Notes: generated by a model from the sequence alone, not told the origin. A DNA stretch of 64,000 bases from Flavobacteriaceae bacterium CP2B (GCA_001683825.1 LXTR01000029.1:62001-126000), one strand, 5' to 3'. Shown: positions 36,492 to 45,023, counted from the stretch's first letter. Numbers and translations: made by a program.

Positions 36492-36593
36492 TGTTTAAAC
36501 ACATTCATTAGATGATTCATTTACTGTATTAGTTTTTGTCAACTTTAGTAGTATGGATTCTAATAACTGCCTTTGGCCAAGGCAGTTTTTTTT
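36492..36593 (+). ncRNA. Candidate small RNA of about 100 nt in the phosphate island
   Basis: The RNA would start a few bases after the TAATTTTG element at 36478-36485 and end at the strong terminator 36565-36593. No open frame of note lies within. A palindrome GTGTTTAAACAC near the 5' end could form a first hairpin or a protein site. The terminator has no other gene to serve, since the upstream neighbour runs on the opposite strand. This is a prediction from signals only, with no family match. Confidence 0.4.
36565..36593 (+). terminator. Orphan intrinsic terminator
   Basis: Stem AACTGCCTT/AAGGCAGTT with loop TGGCC, then a run of T residues. The T run is on the plus side only, so it ends a rightward transcript although no rightward gene precedes it. 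Confidence 0.8.
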
Positions 36594-36603
36594 GTCCCAA
36601 TCA

Positions 36604-36647
36604 TAATCTTAAAGAAACTTTCAGTTAACATTGGGATCCGATATTTG
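36604..36647 (+). promoter_or_regulatory. Pho-box-like promoter of the porin gene (site 3)
   Basis: TAAT at 36604, AAAC at 36615 and TAAC at 36626 repeat every 11 bp and lie 40, 29 and 18 bp before TTTG at 36644. The -7 element GATATTTG is identical to that of the PiT gene (site 4). Confidence 0.55.
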
Positions 36648-36670
36648 CGGCGACAAAAACTAGTATCTGG

Positions 36671-37900
36671 ATGAATTTCAAGAAATTACCCTTATGGGTA
36701 TTCCTCTTCACTTTCTGTTTGGTATTTTCTCAGGAACCCAATGCCCCTTCTTTTGGCAAAGGCCTTTTTAACCTTGTTGGCAAAGACAGTACCTGGAGCA
36801 TGAAGATTGGTGCCCGAATGCAGATTCTGGGTACTGCGGAATGGAACAACCCCCCGGAGGGGGGGCTAACAGATCCGCAATCCAATATGCTTGTCAGGAG
36901 GGCACGGCTTAAATTTGACGGTTTTGCCTTTTCACCAACCCTTAGTTACAAGCTGGAACTGGGGTTATCCAACCGCGATATTTCAGGATCCTCCAACTTC
37001 ACCAGCAATGCCCCCCGGTATATCCTGGACGCGGTTGTAAAATGGAATTTCCACGAAAATTTTGAGCTCTGGTTCGGGCAGACGAAACTTCCCGGCAACA
37101 TTGAAAGGGTTATATCTTCGGGAAACCTGCAATTGGTAGACCGCTCCCTTTTAAACAGCCGGTTTAATATCGATAGGGATATGGGGCTCCAGCTAAGGCA
37201 CCACACCTACTTCTCCAGGAAATTCCTGACCCGTGAAAAACTTGCATTTTCCCAGGGTGAAGGCAGGAACGTAACCGGGGGTAACCTGGGGGGGCATCAA
37301 TACACGGCCCGACTGGAACTACTCCCTTTTGGGACATTTGAAAGCGGTGGGGATTACAGTGGGGCCGACCTGAAAAGGGAGGAACACCCAAAATTGATGG
37401 TCGCGGCCACGTATGACAGCAACCAGGATGCCGTAAGGACCCGCAGTAACCTGGGCGACTACATGTTTAACGATACCGGCCTCTATGAAACGGACATCAA
37501 TACCCTTTTCGTGGATGCGATGTTTAAATACCGGGGGTTCTCCGTAATGGCCGAATTTGCCGATAGGGACGCCGCCGATCCCATAGCGAAAAATTCAGAC
37601 GGATCCCCAGCCACGGATGCAAACGGCATTCCTACCGGCGGCGTGGTCCTGGAAGGCCAGGGTATCAACCTGCAAACGGGTTATCTGTTTCCAAATAATA
37701 TCGAGGTGGCTGCCCGGTACACCCATAACGAATTTGACGAAGCGGTGTCGGGCAGGAATGACGAATCTCAGTACACCCTTGGGCTTTCCCGCTATATTGT
37801 GGGACACAAGCTTAAGGTACAAACAGACCTAAGTTATCGCGACGCGGATGGCGGTACGGACGAGCTGATGTTCAGGTTGCAGGTTGATGTGCATTTTTAG
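36671..37900 (+). CDS. OprO/OprP-type phosphate-selective porin family protein
   Basis: The 409-residue outer membrane protein has a signal peptide (KKLPLWVFLFTFCLVFSQ). The Porin_O_P pattern follows: WSMKIGARMQILGTAEWN, RRARLKFDGFAFSPTLSYKLELGLSNRD, then FHENFELWFGQTKLPGNIERVISSGNLQLVDRSLLN and the family segment NIDRDMGLQLRHH. It ends in an aromatic strand (QVDVHF). Members form trimeric channels that favour phosphate or polyphosphate. It lies between a Pho-box-like promoter and the PiT transporter gene, which suits phosphate entry through the outer membrane. Confidence 0.88.
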   Translation: MNFKKLPLWVFLFTFCLVFSQEPNAPSFGKGLFNLVGKDSTWSMKIGARMQILGTAEWNNPPEGGLTDPQSNMLVRRARLKFDGFAFSPTLSYKLELGLSNRDISGSSNFTSNAPRYILDAVVKWNFHENFELWFGQTKLPGNIERVISSGNLQLVDRSLLNSRFNIDRDMGLQLRHHTYFSRKFLTREKLAFSQGEGRNVTGGNLGGHQYTARLELLPFGTFESGGDYSGADLKREEHPKLMVAATYDSNQDAVRTRSNLGDYMFNDTGLYETDINTLFVDAMFKYRGFSVMAEFADRDAADPIAKNSDGSPATDANGIPTGGVVLEGQGINLQTGYLFPNNIEVAARYTHNEFDEAVSGRNDESQYTLGLSRYIVGHKLKVQTDLSYRDADGGTDELMFRLQVDVHF

Positions 37901-37909
37901 GAGTAAACA

Positions 37910-37953
37910 TAACCTTTAGGTAACGTTATTTGGCGGTATACCGCAGATATTTG
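37910..37953 (+). promoter_or_regulatory. Pho-box-like promoter of the PiT gene (site 4)
   Basis: TAAC at 37910 and 37921 (11 bp apart) lie 40 and 29 bp before TTTG at 37950; the 18-bp position is not conserved here. The pair TAACCTTTAGGTAAC differs in two bases from the pair at 30111 in site 1. The -7 element GATATTTG ends 21 bp before the ATG at 37975. Confidence 0.6.
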
Positions 37954-37974
37954 TTTATTGATTATATTGCTAAT

Positions 37975-40278
37975 ATGGATAATATTTATTTATTGATGGT
38001 AATAGCGCTCGCAGTCCTGGCTGTGGCGGATTTGGTGGTAGGGGTCAGCAATGATGCAGTGAACTTCCTGAACTCCGCCATTGGCTCTAAAGCCATTTCT
38101 TTCCGTACCATCATGATCGTAGCCAGCCTGGGGATCGCCTTCGGGGCCATTTTTTCCAGTGGGATGATGGAAGTCGCCCGTAAAGGGATCTTCAACCCCG
38201 GTGAATTTTATTTCGATGAGATCATGTTCATTTTTATGGCAGTGATGATCACGGATATTTTGCTGCTGGATTTCTTCAATACCCTGGGGCTCCCCACCTC
38301 AACCACGGTTTCCATCGTTTTTGAACTCCTGGGTGCGGCTGTGGCCATGTCCCTGATCAAAATTATTGATGTGGGGGGGAGTTATGGGGAAATTATCACC
38401 TATATCAACACCTCCAAAGCAGTCGAGATCATCACAGGCATCCTGCTTTCGGTGGTCATAGCTTTTAGTATTGGGGCCATGGTACAGTGGGTATCGCGCC
38501 TGTTGCTGTCCTATAACTTCCAGAAAAAAGCCAAATGGGTAGGGGCCCTCTTCGGGGGTATCGCCCTCTCTTCCATTACCTATTTTATTTTCTTGAAGGG
38601 GATCAAGGGAACCCCTTTTGCCGATCAGAATTTTGATCTGATCGGGGGCATGAAAATCAGTGAATTCCTGGAGGACCAAGTGTTGCAAATAGCGGTCGTG
38701 AGCCTGGTCTTCTGGTCGGTCTTATCCTATGTCCTCATGGTATTCGCACGGACCAATATTTATAAAGTCGTCATTGGCGTGGGTACCTTTGCCCTGGCGC
38801 TCGCATTTGCCGGTAATGACCTGGTCAACTTTATAGGGGTCCCCATAGCGGCCTATCAATCGTATGTTGCCTGGGTAGCCTCTGGTACGGCTGCGACCGA
38901 CTTTGGAATGGGGGTTTTGGCTACCAAGGTGCCTACCCCTACCGTTTTGCTCTTTATTTCGGGCATGGTCATGGTAGTGACCTTATGGCTTTCCAAAAAA
39001 GCGCGTTACGTGGCCGATACCGAAATCAACCTTGCCCGGGAAGGGGAGGCCAAAGAACGTTTTGAACCCAACTTCCTTTCGCGATATATTGTACGTTTTT
39101 CGATGCTTACTGCGAACTATACCTCTACCGTAATCCCCCTGAAGGTCCGCGAAAGGATTTCGGCCCGCTTTAAAAAGCCGACGGTACAGTTGTTAAAGGG
39201 AAAAACGCTGGAACTGCCTGCATTTGATATGGTCAGGGCGGCCGTAAACCTTATGGTTGCCGGAATCCTGATTTCGGTAGCCACCTCTTATAAGCTGCCA
39301 CTGTCCACAACCTATGTCACCTTTATGGTGGCGATGGGGACCTCCCTGGCCGACAGGGCCTGGGGTTCTGACAGTGCCGTTTACCGCGTTGCCGGGGTAC
39401 TGAATGTCATCGGTGGCTGGTTTATGACCGCCATCATTGCCTTTATCGCGGCCGGAACCATCCTGACGCTCATCAGTTTTGGAAAAGGGGCCGCCATTGC
39501 CATCCTCCTCTTCTCGGCTGTGCTGATCCTGGCCAGGAACTATATCTCCTACAACCGGAAATCAAAGGAAATCAAAGCGGTGGATACCCTGAGAAGGGCA
39601 GAAAGCAGTTCGGTACAGGGGGTTATGGTTGAAAGTGCAGAGAATATTTCCAATGTCATCAAGCGGGCCAATAAGATTTATTCGAACTCTATCAATGGCC
39701 TGGCCAAACAGGACCTGGATGAGCTCAAGAAAAACAAGCGGCAGGTAGCCAAACTCTCAGACGAGGTAGAAGACCTGCGCAATAGCATTTTCTACTTCAT
39801 CAAAAACCTGGATGAGGGAAGTGTAGGGGCCAGTAACTTTTACATCAATATCCTCGCCTATCTGACCGACATGACCCAATCCCTGGAATACATTGGAAAG
39901 GTGAGCCACAAACACGTTCACAACAACCATAAGAAACTCAAATACAACCAGATTAAGGAACTGAAGGAGATCGATGTCAAAATTGAAGCACTATTGAACA
40001 AGACCAAGGGCGCCTTTGACAAGCGATCGTTCCAGGACATTGGTAAAATCCTCGATGGCAAACAGGAACTTTTTGATTTGGTGTCCGAGAAGATTGAACG
40101 GCAGGTTACACGTACGCGAAGTGAAGAATCGAGCCCAAAAAACACCACGTTGTACTTTTCCATTCTCCTGGAAACCAAAGACCTGATGACGGCCACGATG
40201 AACTTGCTTGAGTTGTACTTTGAAGCCCACGACGCCAGTATTGCACCGGCACTACTGGAAAAGACCCAGGCTCCTTAG
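37975..40278 (+). CDS. PiT-family inorganic phosphate transporter with C-terminal PhoU-like domain
   Basis: The 767-residue protein starts at ATG 37975, because the longer frame begins inside the promoter. Both PiT signatures are present: GVSNDAVNFLNSAIGS at residues 23-38 and AGNDLVNFIGVPIAAYQSY with Gly280-Asn281-Asp282. These inverted repeats form the phosphate and cation path. Around ten membrane helices reach to about residue 530. A soluble helical tail of about 220 residues follows (VMVESAENISNVIKRANKIYSNSING ... DLDELKKNKRQVAKLSDEVEDL), of PhoU type, which could sense phosphate status or gate transport. It converges with a Na/Pi cotransporter gene. Confidence 0.93.
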   Translation: MDNIYLLMVIALAVLAVADLVVGVSNDAVNFLNSAIGSKAISFRTIMIVASLGIAFGAIFSSGMMEVARKGIFNPGEFYFDEIMFIFMAVMITDILLLDFFNTLGLPTSTTVSIVFELLGAAVAMSLIKIIDVGGSYGEIITYINTSKAVEIITGILLSVVIAFSIGAMVQWVSRLLLSYNFQKKAKWVGALFGGIALSSITYFIFLKGIKGTPFADQNFDLIGGMKISEFLEDQVLQIAVVSLVFWSVLSYVLMVFARTNIYKVVIGVGTFALALAFAGNDLVNFIGVPIAAYQSYVAWVASGTAATDFGMGVLATKVPTPTVLLFISGMVMVVTLWLSKKARYVADTEINLAREGEAKERFEPNFLSRYIVRFSMLTANYTSTVIPLKVRERISARFKKPTVQLLKGKTLELPAFDMVRAAVNLMVAGILISVATSYKLPLSTTYVTFMVAMGTSLADRAWGSDSAVYRVAGVLNVIGGWFMTAIIAFIAAGTILTLISFGKGAAIAILLFSAVLILARNYISYNRKSKEIKAVDTLRRAESSSVQGVMVESAENISNVIKRANKIYSNSINGLAKQDLDELKKNKRQVAKLSDEVEDLRNSIFYFIKNLDEGSVGASNFYINILAYLTDMTQSLEYIGKVSHKHVHNNHKKLKYNQIKELKEIDVKIEALLNKTKGAFDKRSFQDIGKILDGKQELFDLVSEKIERQVTRTRSEESSPKNTTLYFSILLETKDLMTATMNLLELYFEAHDASIAPALLEKTQAP

Positions 40279-40322
40279 CCTGTTTATGGCAGGAGCTGCA
40301 AGCAGCAGCATCCCTTAAATTG

Positions 40323-40351
40323 TAAGGCCACCCAACAAGTGGCCTTATTTT
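40323..40351 (+). terminator. Terminator after the PiT gene
   Basis: Stem TAAGGCCAC/GTGGCCTTA with a 7-base loop, followed by TTTTAT, lies between two converging genes and overlaps the end of the Na/Pi gene by two bases. Confidence 0.7.
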
Positions 40352-42137
40352 ATGCCCCGCTGCCCACCGCCGCGTTCTCGAATGGCCCTTTTTCTCCTGC
40401 TACCGCCATCAAAGGATCCTGGTTGCCGTAGAGGAGTTCTGCCACATCTATGAGGTGCATGATCAGGTCAATCAGGTGGTCGTGGTCGTTTACCAGGGAG
40501 GAGGCCATTTCAGAATTGACCTTATCCTCCCGTATCAGGCGTTCTATACGCTTGTTGCCCGGCTGGATCCCTTCTGTGGTCGATTGCTTTAACGCCAGCA
40601 GTTTCCGATGCGCCTTTTCCTTATCGCCCCCACTACTAAAACGATATACCACCCGCAATACCCTGACCACCTTTTTCCTGAAATGGTTGTATTCCTCCTT
40701 GATGGAACTGTTGGGGGAATCCAGAAAACGCGAGACATTCCTGCTGAGGTCCCCCACATCCCTGATGATCTCCACCATCTTCCTGTTGGCCACCTTTATT
40801 TGCAAAAGCCGGCTGTGCTGTGCCTCGGACAGTACCAACCTGCTTTGGGCCAGGGTGGCGTAGCGGATGATCTCCCCATAGATGTTCTTCACCTTGCTCA
40901 GGTAAAGGGCCCGTACGTCCGTCTTGAAATCTTCCTTTGACTTCCTGACCATCTTCCCCGGCTTTTCCGTGCCAAGGATATCGTCCCGGTGCAGGTTCAT
41001 TGCGTGTGACACAATTTCGAAGATGGCGTGCTCATACAGGTACTTGGATTCGTCCAATAAAGCGGCAATGGCTGTTTCCGGGTACTTTAATACCTTTTCA
41101 TGCAAGTATTTGGGTTCGTCAATGGCTTTTTCGGGAAGTGCCGGCTGCGGCACCAACCATTCGACCAGGCGGCCGATGGGTTTGATAAACCCTATGAGCA
41201 GCAAGGTATTTGCGATATTGAAAATCGTGTGGAAGAGGGAGATTGCCACCGGAACCGCGGCCGCCTCCACAAAGGGGGAATCCCCGCCTAACTGCCCTGT
41301 TACCCAGGCCACCATCCGGAGGAAGGGATAGAACAGGCCCAGCATCCACAACACGCCGAGAAGGTTAAAGACCAGGTGTGCCCTGGCGGTCCTTTTGGCC
41401 TGGTAGTTCCCTACGATGGCGGCCAGGTTAGCCGTCACCGTGGTGCCGATATTTTCGCCAAGGACCATGGCTGCCGCCAGTTCAAAAGAGATCCATCCCT
41501 GGGCCGTCATCACCAGGGTTAACGCCATGGTGGCACTGGAAGATTGGATGATGATGGTGAGCAGCGTCCCAACGAGTAAAAAAAGCAGTATGGAGCCGTA
41601 GCCCATCCTCCCATACGCGCTTAAGGCCTCCATCAAACCGGGATGGGCATTGATATCGGGCATGGACTCTTTGAGGAACTGAAGCCCAATGAACAACACG
41701 GCAAACCCGATAATGAAGGTCCCCCATTGTTTCAGGCGTTCTTTCTTGGCAAAGGTGAAGAGGAAACCGAAACCCACCAGGGGGAGGGCGATGGCACTCA
41801 TACTCACTTCGAACCCCAGCAGGGTAATGAGCCAGGCGGTGATGGTCGTCCCGATATTGGCCCCCATGATCACACTGATCGCCTCGGTAAGCGATAATAG
41901 GGAGGCATTGGAAAAGCTAACGACCATCAAGGTAGTGGCCGAAGAAGACTGGATGACGGAAGTGATCATAAAGCCCGTGGCCACCCCCAGGAAACGGTTC
42001 GAAGTCATTGTTGCCAGGATGGCCCGCATCCTGGTCCCTGCCAAAAGCAGGAGGGCATCGCTCATGACCTTCATGCCAAAAAGGAAAAGCCCCAGGGCGC
42101 CTATTAATTGCACTATCTCTGTAAAACCGTACGCCAT
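40350..42137 (-). CDS. Na/Pi cotransporter family protein with PhoU-like C-terminal domain
   Basis: The 595-residue protein has two Na_Pi_cotrans repeats, each with the QSSSAT motif: ITSVIQSSSATTLMVVSFSNA near residue 60 and LTIIIQSSSATMALTLVMT near 193. Both are followed by GANIGTT or GENIGTT. About eight membrane helices end near residue 325, then comes a helical PhoU-like region to the C terminus. It likely imports phosphate with sodium. Its upstream region has GATATTTG (minus strand, 42202-42195) but no TAAC repeats at the 18, 29 or 40 positions, so it may not follow the regulation of its neighbours. Confidence 0.92.
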   Translation of the reverse strand: MAYGFTEIVQLIGALGLFLFGMKVMSDALLLLAGTRMRAILATMTSNRFLGVATGFMITSVIQSSSATTLMVVSFSNASLLSLTEAISVIMGANIGTTITAWLITLLGFEVSMSAIALPLVGFGFLFTFAKKERLKQWGTFIIGFAVLFIGLQFLKESMPDINAHPGLMEALSAYGRMGYGSILLFLLVGTLLTIIIQSSSATMALTLVMTAQGWISFELAAAMVLGENIGTTVTANLAAIVGNYQAKRTARAHLVFNLLGVLWMLGLFYPFLRMVAWVTGQLGGDSPFVEAAAVPVAISLFHTIFNIANTLLLIGFIKPIGRLVEWLVPQPALPEKAIDEPKYLHEKVLKYPETAIAALLDESKYLYEHAIFEIVSHAMNLHRDDILGTEKPGKMVRKSKEDFKTDVRALYLSKVKNIYGEIIRYATLAQSRLVLSEAQHSRLLQIKVANRKMVEIIRDVGDLSRNVSRFLDSPNSSIKEEYNHFRKKVVRVLRVVYRFSSGGDKEKAHRKLLALKQSTTEGIQPGNKRIERLIREDKVNSEMASSLVNDHDHLIDLIMHLIDVAELLYGNQDPLMAVAGEKGPFENAAVGSGA

Positions 42138-42418
42138 AACACCTTCTGGTCAATCTGTGAGTACCATTGACCCTTTCAATGTACTGTAAAAATCCAAATA
42201 TCCACCCAGGCAACGAACCGGGACATGATTTTGGTCATCTGGTCCGCTCCCCCCCCCCAACCCGGGTATGCGGTTATCCGGCGTCACCCCACTATGGGTA
42301 CCTCCCCGGCAGGGCCTTCCGTCCAGAGGTGATGGATATCATGGTGGGCCCTACCTAACTTCTTTATATTTAACAATATACCATTAACGCATATTATAAA
42401 TATCTAAAAACACGTATT

Positions 42419-42925
42419 ATGAAAAAAGTATTGTTAAGCTTATTGGCCCTGGGAATTGCCGCACCTCTTATGGCCCAGGAAATACGGACAGAACAATTGT
42501 CTGAAGTGGTGGTCATGGCTGCTAACTACAAGTACCTGAGTGCCACCGATAACAGGGAGGTCGCCTTACCGGTAAAAATGCTGGAACGCAAAGTGGCTGC
42601 TTTTGACGTCGAAGAATCGGGGTTTTACGAAGATGACTGGGGTATTTACACCGTTAACTTTTACATTCCCGAAGGCAATATTGTAGCCATGTACGATAAC
42701 GAAGGCAAGGTTGTTAAGACCATTGAGCGCTTCAAGGACGTAGCACTACCCGTCGCTGTGCGAAATGCCATTGCCAAGCGTTTCCCAAACTGGGAAATGG
42801 CCGGTGATGCCTACAGGGTAAACTACAGCGAAGACAAGGGCGCTGAAAAGACCTATAAGGTGAAGATCAAAAACGCCGATAAAACCATGAGGGTAAAACT
42901 GAATGAAACGGGAGAATTCCTGTAA
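42419..42925 (+). CDS. Secreted PepSY-like protein
   Basis: The 168-residue protein has a signal peptide (KKVLLSLLALGIAAPLMAQ) and, from about residue 75, repeats of the PepSY-like fold: FYIPEGNIVAMYDNEGKVVKTIERFKDVALP, then VRNAIAKRFPNWEMAGDAYRVNYSEDKGAEKTYKVKIKN. Proteins of this group are periplasmic and of uncertain function; some resemble beta-lactamase-inhibitor folds. TAAC occurs twice upstream (42371, 42385) but 14 bp apart, so the Pho-box pattern is not met. A strong terminator follows. Confidence 0.8.
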   Translation: MKKVLLSLLALGIAAPLMAQEIRTEQLSEVVVMAANYKYLSATDNREVALPVKMLERKVAAFDVEESGFYEDDWGIYTVNFYIPEGNIVAMYDNEGKVVKTIERFKDVALPVAVRNAIAKRFPNWEMAGDAYRVNYSEDKGAEKTYKVKIKNADKTMRVKLNETGEFL

Positions 42926-42983
42926 GCCACCCCCACGGTCCAATGGATTAAACACTAACCATTGCATTACCTTTATTCAGTTG

Positions 42984-43013
42984 GCCCCGCCTTTGTTGGC
43001 GGGGCTTTTTTTT
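42984..43013 (+). terminator. Terminator of the PepSY-like gene
   Basis: Stem GCCCCGCC/GGCGGGGC with loop TTTGTT and eight T residues. Confidence 0.88.
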
Positions 43014-43023
43014 GGGTACCCCC

Positions 43024-43608
43024 TTATCGGTAAAAATTCATTTCATCCATGTACTTCCATACCGCGTCGGGCAGCATGGCCCGGATATTCTTGCCGGCCC
43101 GGTGTTGTTTCCGGATAAAGGTGGAGGATATTTCCATGATCGGTGCGGGTACCCTGTGGATCGCCTCATGGTCCTTAAGGGTCCTGGGGACCTCGTCGCC
43201 CCCTATACGGGGATATACGTACAGTTCGTAATTGGCCAGGATAACTTCGTAGTTCTTCCATTTATGGAACCCTTTCAGGTTATCTTCCCCCATCAGCAAA
43301 GCAAACCGGTACTCGTTGCCATACTTCTCTTCCAGTTGCACCAGGGTATTTACCGTATAATTGGGCTGGGTAAGGTTAAACTCTATATCGCTCACTTTTA
43401 ATTTGGGATAGTCCCTGATCGCTTCATAGACCAGCTGGTAGCGGTGGTGGTTATCCAAAAGGCTCTTCTTCGCCTTAAACGGGCTCCGTGGGGTGACCAC
43501 CAACCAAACTTCTTCCAGGTCCGAAAATTCGGCCATATAATTGGCGATCACCAGGTGTCCTATGTGTATGGGGTTAAATGTGCCAAAGAAGAGTCCTATT
43601 TTTTTCAT
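43024..43608 (-). CDS. nadD: Nicotinate-nucleotide adenylyltransferase
   Basis: The 194-residue enzyme adenylates nicotinate mononucleotide in NAD synthesis. The nucleotidyltransferase motif GTFNPIHIGH is at residues 9-18, and the second motif ISSTFIR lies near the C terminus; LMGEDNLKGFHKWKNYEVIL in the middle matches NadD. It is the last gene of a yicC-gmk-nadD group on the minus strand, but 806 bp separate it from gmk and most of that gap is a repeat array. Transcription may therefore start again within the gap. Confidence 0.93.
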   Translation of the reverse strand: MKKIGLFFGTFNPIHIGHLVIANYMAEFSDLEEVWLVVTPRSPFKAKKSLLDNHHRYQLVYEAIRDYPKLKVSDIEFNLTQPNYTVNTLVQLEEKYGNEYRFALLMGEDNLKGFHKWKNYEVILANYELYVYPRIGGDEVPRTLKDHEAIHRVPAPIMEISSTFIRKQHRAGKNIRAMLPDAVWKYMDEMNFYR

Positions 43609-44414
43609 ACGTCCTAAATACCCGGTATTCTTTGTCCGGTAATTTACCTGAAATTTTAAAATTAACCTGAACTCGAATACAATAAAAGCGCTGATTTTTG
43701 GTGGAATGGGGCTGGGTTATACCCAAGATCGTATCCCCATGCCGTCATTGCGAGGACCTGACCGCCAGCGTCAGGACAAATCCATCCCATGACCCTGCCC
43801 GCGTTGGTGGGATTACTTCACTTCGTTCGTAATGACGTTGTTTAATAGGTGGGTGTCATTTTGTACTCAGGACGTCATTGCGAGGCGCGCGCAAGCGCAA
43901 CGAAGCAATCTCATCAGGGAATGCAACCGTCATTGCGAGGCGCGCGCAAGCGCAACGAAGCAATCTCATCAGGGAGTGCAACCGTCATTGCGAGGACCTG
44001 ACCGTCCGTGTCAGGACAAAGCCATCCCATGACCCTGCCCGCGTTGGTGGGATTACTTCACTTCGTTCGTAATGACGTTGTTTAATAAGTGGGTGTCATT
44101 TTGTACTCAGGACGTCATTGCGAGGCGCGCGAAAGCGCAACGAAGCAATCTCATCAGGGAGTGCAACCGTCATTGCGAGAACCTGACCGTCCGTGTCAGG
44201 ACAAAGCCATCCCATGACCCTGCCCGCGTTGGTGGGATTACTTCACTTCGTTCGTAATGACGTGGTTTAATAGGTGGGTGTCATTTTGTACTCAGGACGT
44301 CATTGCGAGGCGCGCGCAAGCGCAACGAAGCAATCTCATCAGGGAGTGCAACCGTCATTGCGAGGCGCGCGCAAGCGCAACGAAGCAATCTCATGAATAC
44401 GGGCAGCGGGTTGG
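43609..44414. other. 806-bp gap in the gmk-nadD interval
   Basis: Apart from the repeat array (43744-44392) this gap holds about 135 bp of ordinary AT-richer sequence upstream of nadD and 22 bp next to the gmk stop codon. No gene is supported. I could not identify a convincing nadD promoter within it. Confidence 0.7.
43744..44392. repeat. Array of palindromic MITE-like repeats between gmk and nadD
   Basis: Eight units start with GTCATTGCGAG. Three long units B (93 bp: 43744-43836, 43984-44076, 44169-44261) start GTCATTGCGA and end TCGTAATGAC, an imperfect terminal inverted repeat. Five short units A (39 bp: 43874-43912, 43929-43967, 44114-44152, 44299-44337, 44354-44392) run from GTCATTGCGAGG to CGAAGCAATCTC. 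The order is B-A-A-B-A-B-A-A with fixed offsets: B to A 130 bp, A to the next unit 55 bp. B looks like two A-type halves facing each other around a spacer. The B-A block of 185 bp has therefore been copied in tandem. Open frames here are repeat artefacts. Confidence 0.92.
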
Positions 44415-45023
44415 TCATGCCTGGTCATTGTACCCCTCCAGATCAGGGCTCACCCCCACATATTCCGCCACCAGTCTGTGGGCTTCACGCAGGGCCGTAT
44501 CCAGGTCGTAGTTTTTGATGATTTTATCAAATTGCGGGGCGGTAGCCAGTTCCACGTGCGCCTTGGCGATGCGCATATTGATCTTGTCGTCGTCTTCGGT
44601 ACTGCGCTTTTTTAGCCGGATCTTCAATTCATCGATGCTGGGGGGTTTTACAAATACCGCGAGGGTAATATCCGGGTGCTTTTTTTTGATCCGAAGGCCG
44701 CCTGACACATCGATATCAAAAATCACGTTTTTGCCTTCGGCCCACAGGCGTTCTACCTCGCTCTTGAGGGTCCCGTAGAAATTATCCCGGTACACTTCCT
44801 CCCATTCCAGGAAGTCGTCGTTCTTGATATGGTTCTTAAACTGGGAGATCGACATGAAATAGTAATGCTCCCCGTGTTTTTCCTTAATCCGCCTGGGCCG
44901 GGAGGTGGCAGAGACCGAAAAGGCCAGGTTGAGTTCCGGCTGTGCCAGCAAGTGCCTTACGATGGTAGTTTTACCACTGCCAGAGGGGGCCGAAAAAACA
45001 ATGAGCTTTCCTCCTTTCATCAC
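44415..45023 (-). CDS. gmk: Guanylate kinase
   Basis: The 202-residue enzyme phosphorylates GMP to GDP. The P-loop SAPSGSGKTT spans residues 11-20, and the GMP-binding stretch SVSATSRPRRIKEKHGEHYYFMS follows near 36. The DFLEWEEVYRDNFYGT segment is typical of the family. Its start overlaps the yicC stop as ATGA (4 bp), so the two are translationally coupled. The repeat array begins 22 bp after its stop codon. Confidence 0.95.
   Translation of the reverse strand: MMKGGKLIVFSAPSGSGKTTIVRHLLAQPELNLAFSVSATSRPRRIKEKHGEHYYFMSISQFKNHIKNDDFLEWEEVYRDNFYGTLKSEVERLWAEGKNVIFDIDVSGGLRIKKKHPDITLAVFVKPPSIDELKIRLKKRSTEDDDKINMRIAKAHVELATAPQFDKIIKNYDLDTALREAHRLVAEYVGVSPDLEGYNDQA

Larger units (their letters stand above)
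36294..36670. other. AT-rich intergenic region with two Pho-box-like promoters and an orphan terminator
   Basis: This 377-bp gap has no credible protein gene. It contains site 5 (36431-36485), a candidate small RNA (about 36492-36593) with its terminator, and site 3 (36604-36647), which serves the porin gene. Confidence 0.6.

Noticed and set aside
42138-42230. Pho-box-like repeats upstream of the Na/Pi cotransporter gene
   Set aside because: A GATATTTG element exists on the minus strand, but the tetramers at 18, 29 and 40 bp do not match TAAC.
42371-42388. Pho-box-like repeats upstream of the PepSY-like gene
   Set aside because: Two TAAC copies occur but 14 bp apart and without a matching TTTG element.
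43744-44392. CRISPR array
   Set aside because: Regularly spaced repeats, but the spacers themselves repeat, unit lengths alternate between 39 and 93 bp, and no cas gene is near.
43832-44511. Several small plus-strand proteins with VIARRAQAQRSNLIREC-like sequence
   Set aside because: They are translations of the DNA repeat units, repeat with them, and overlap gmk on the other strand.
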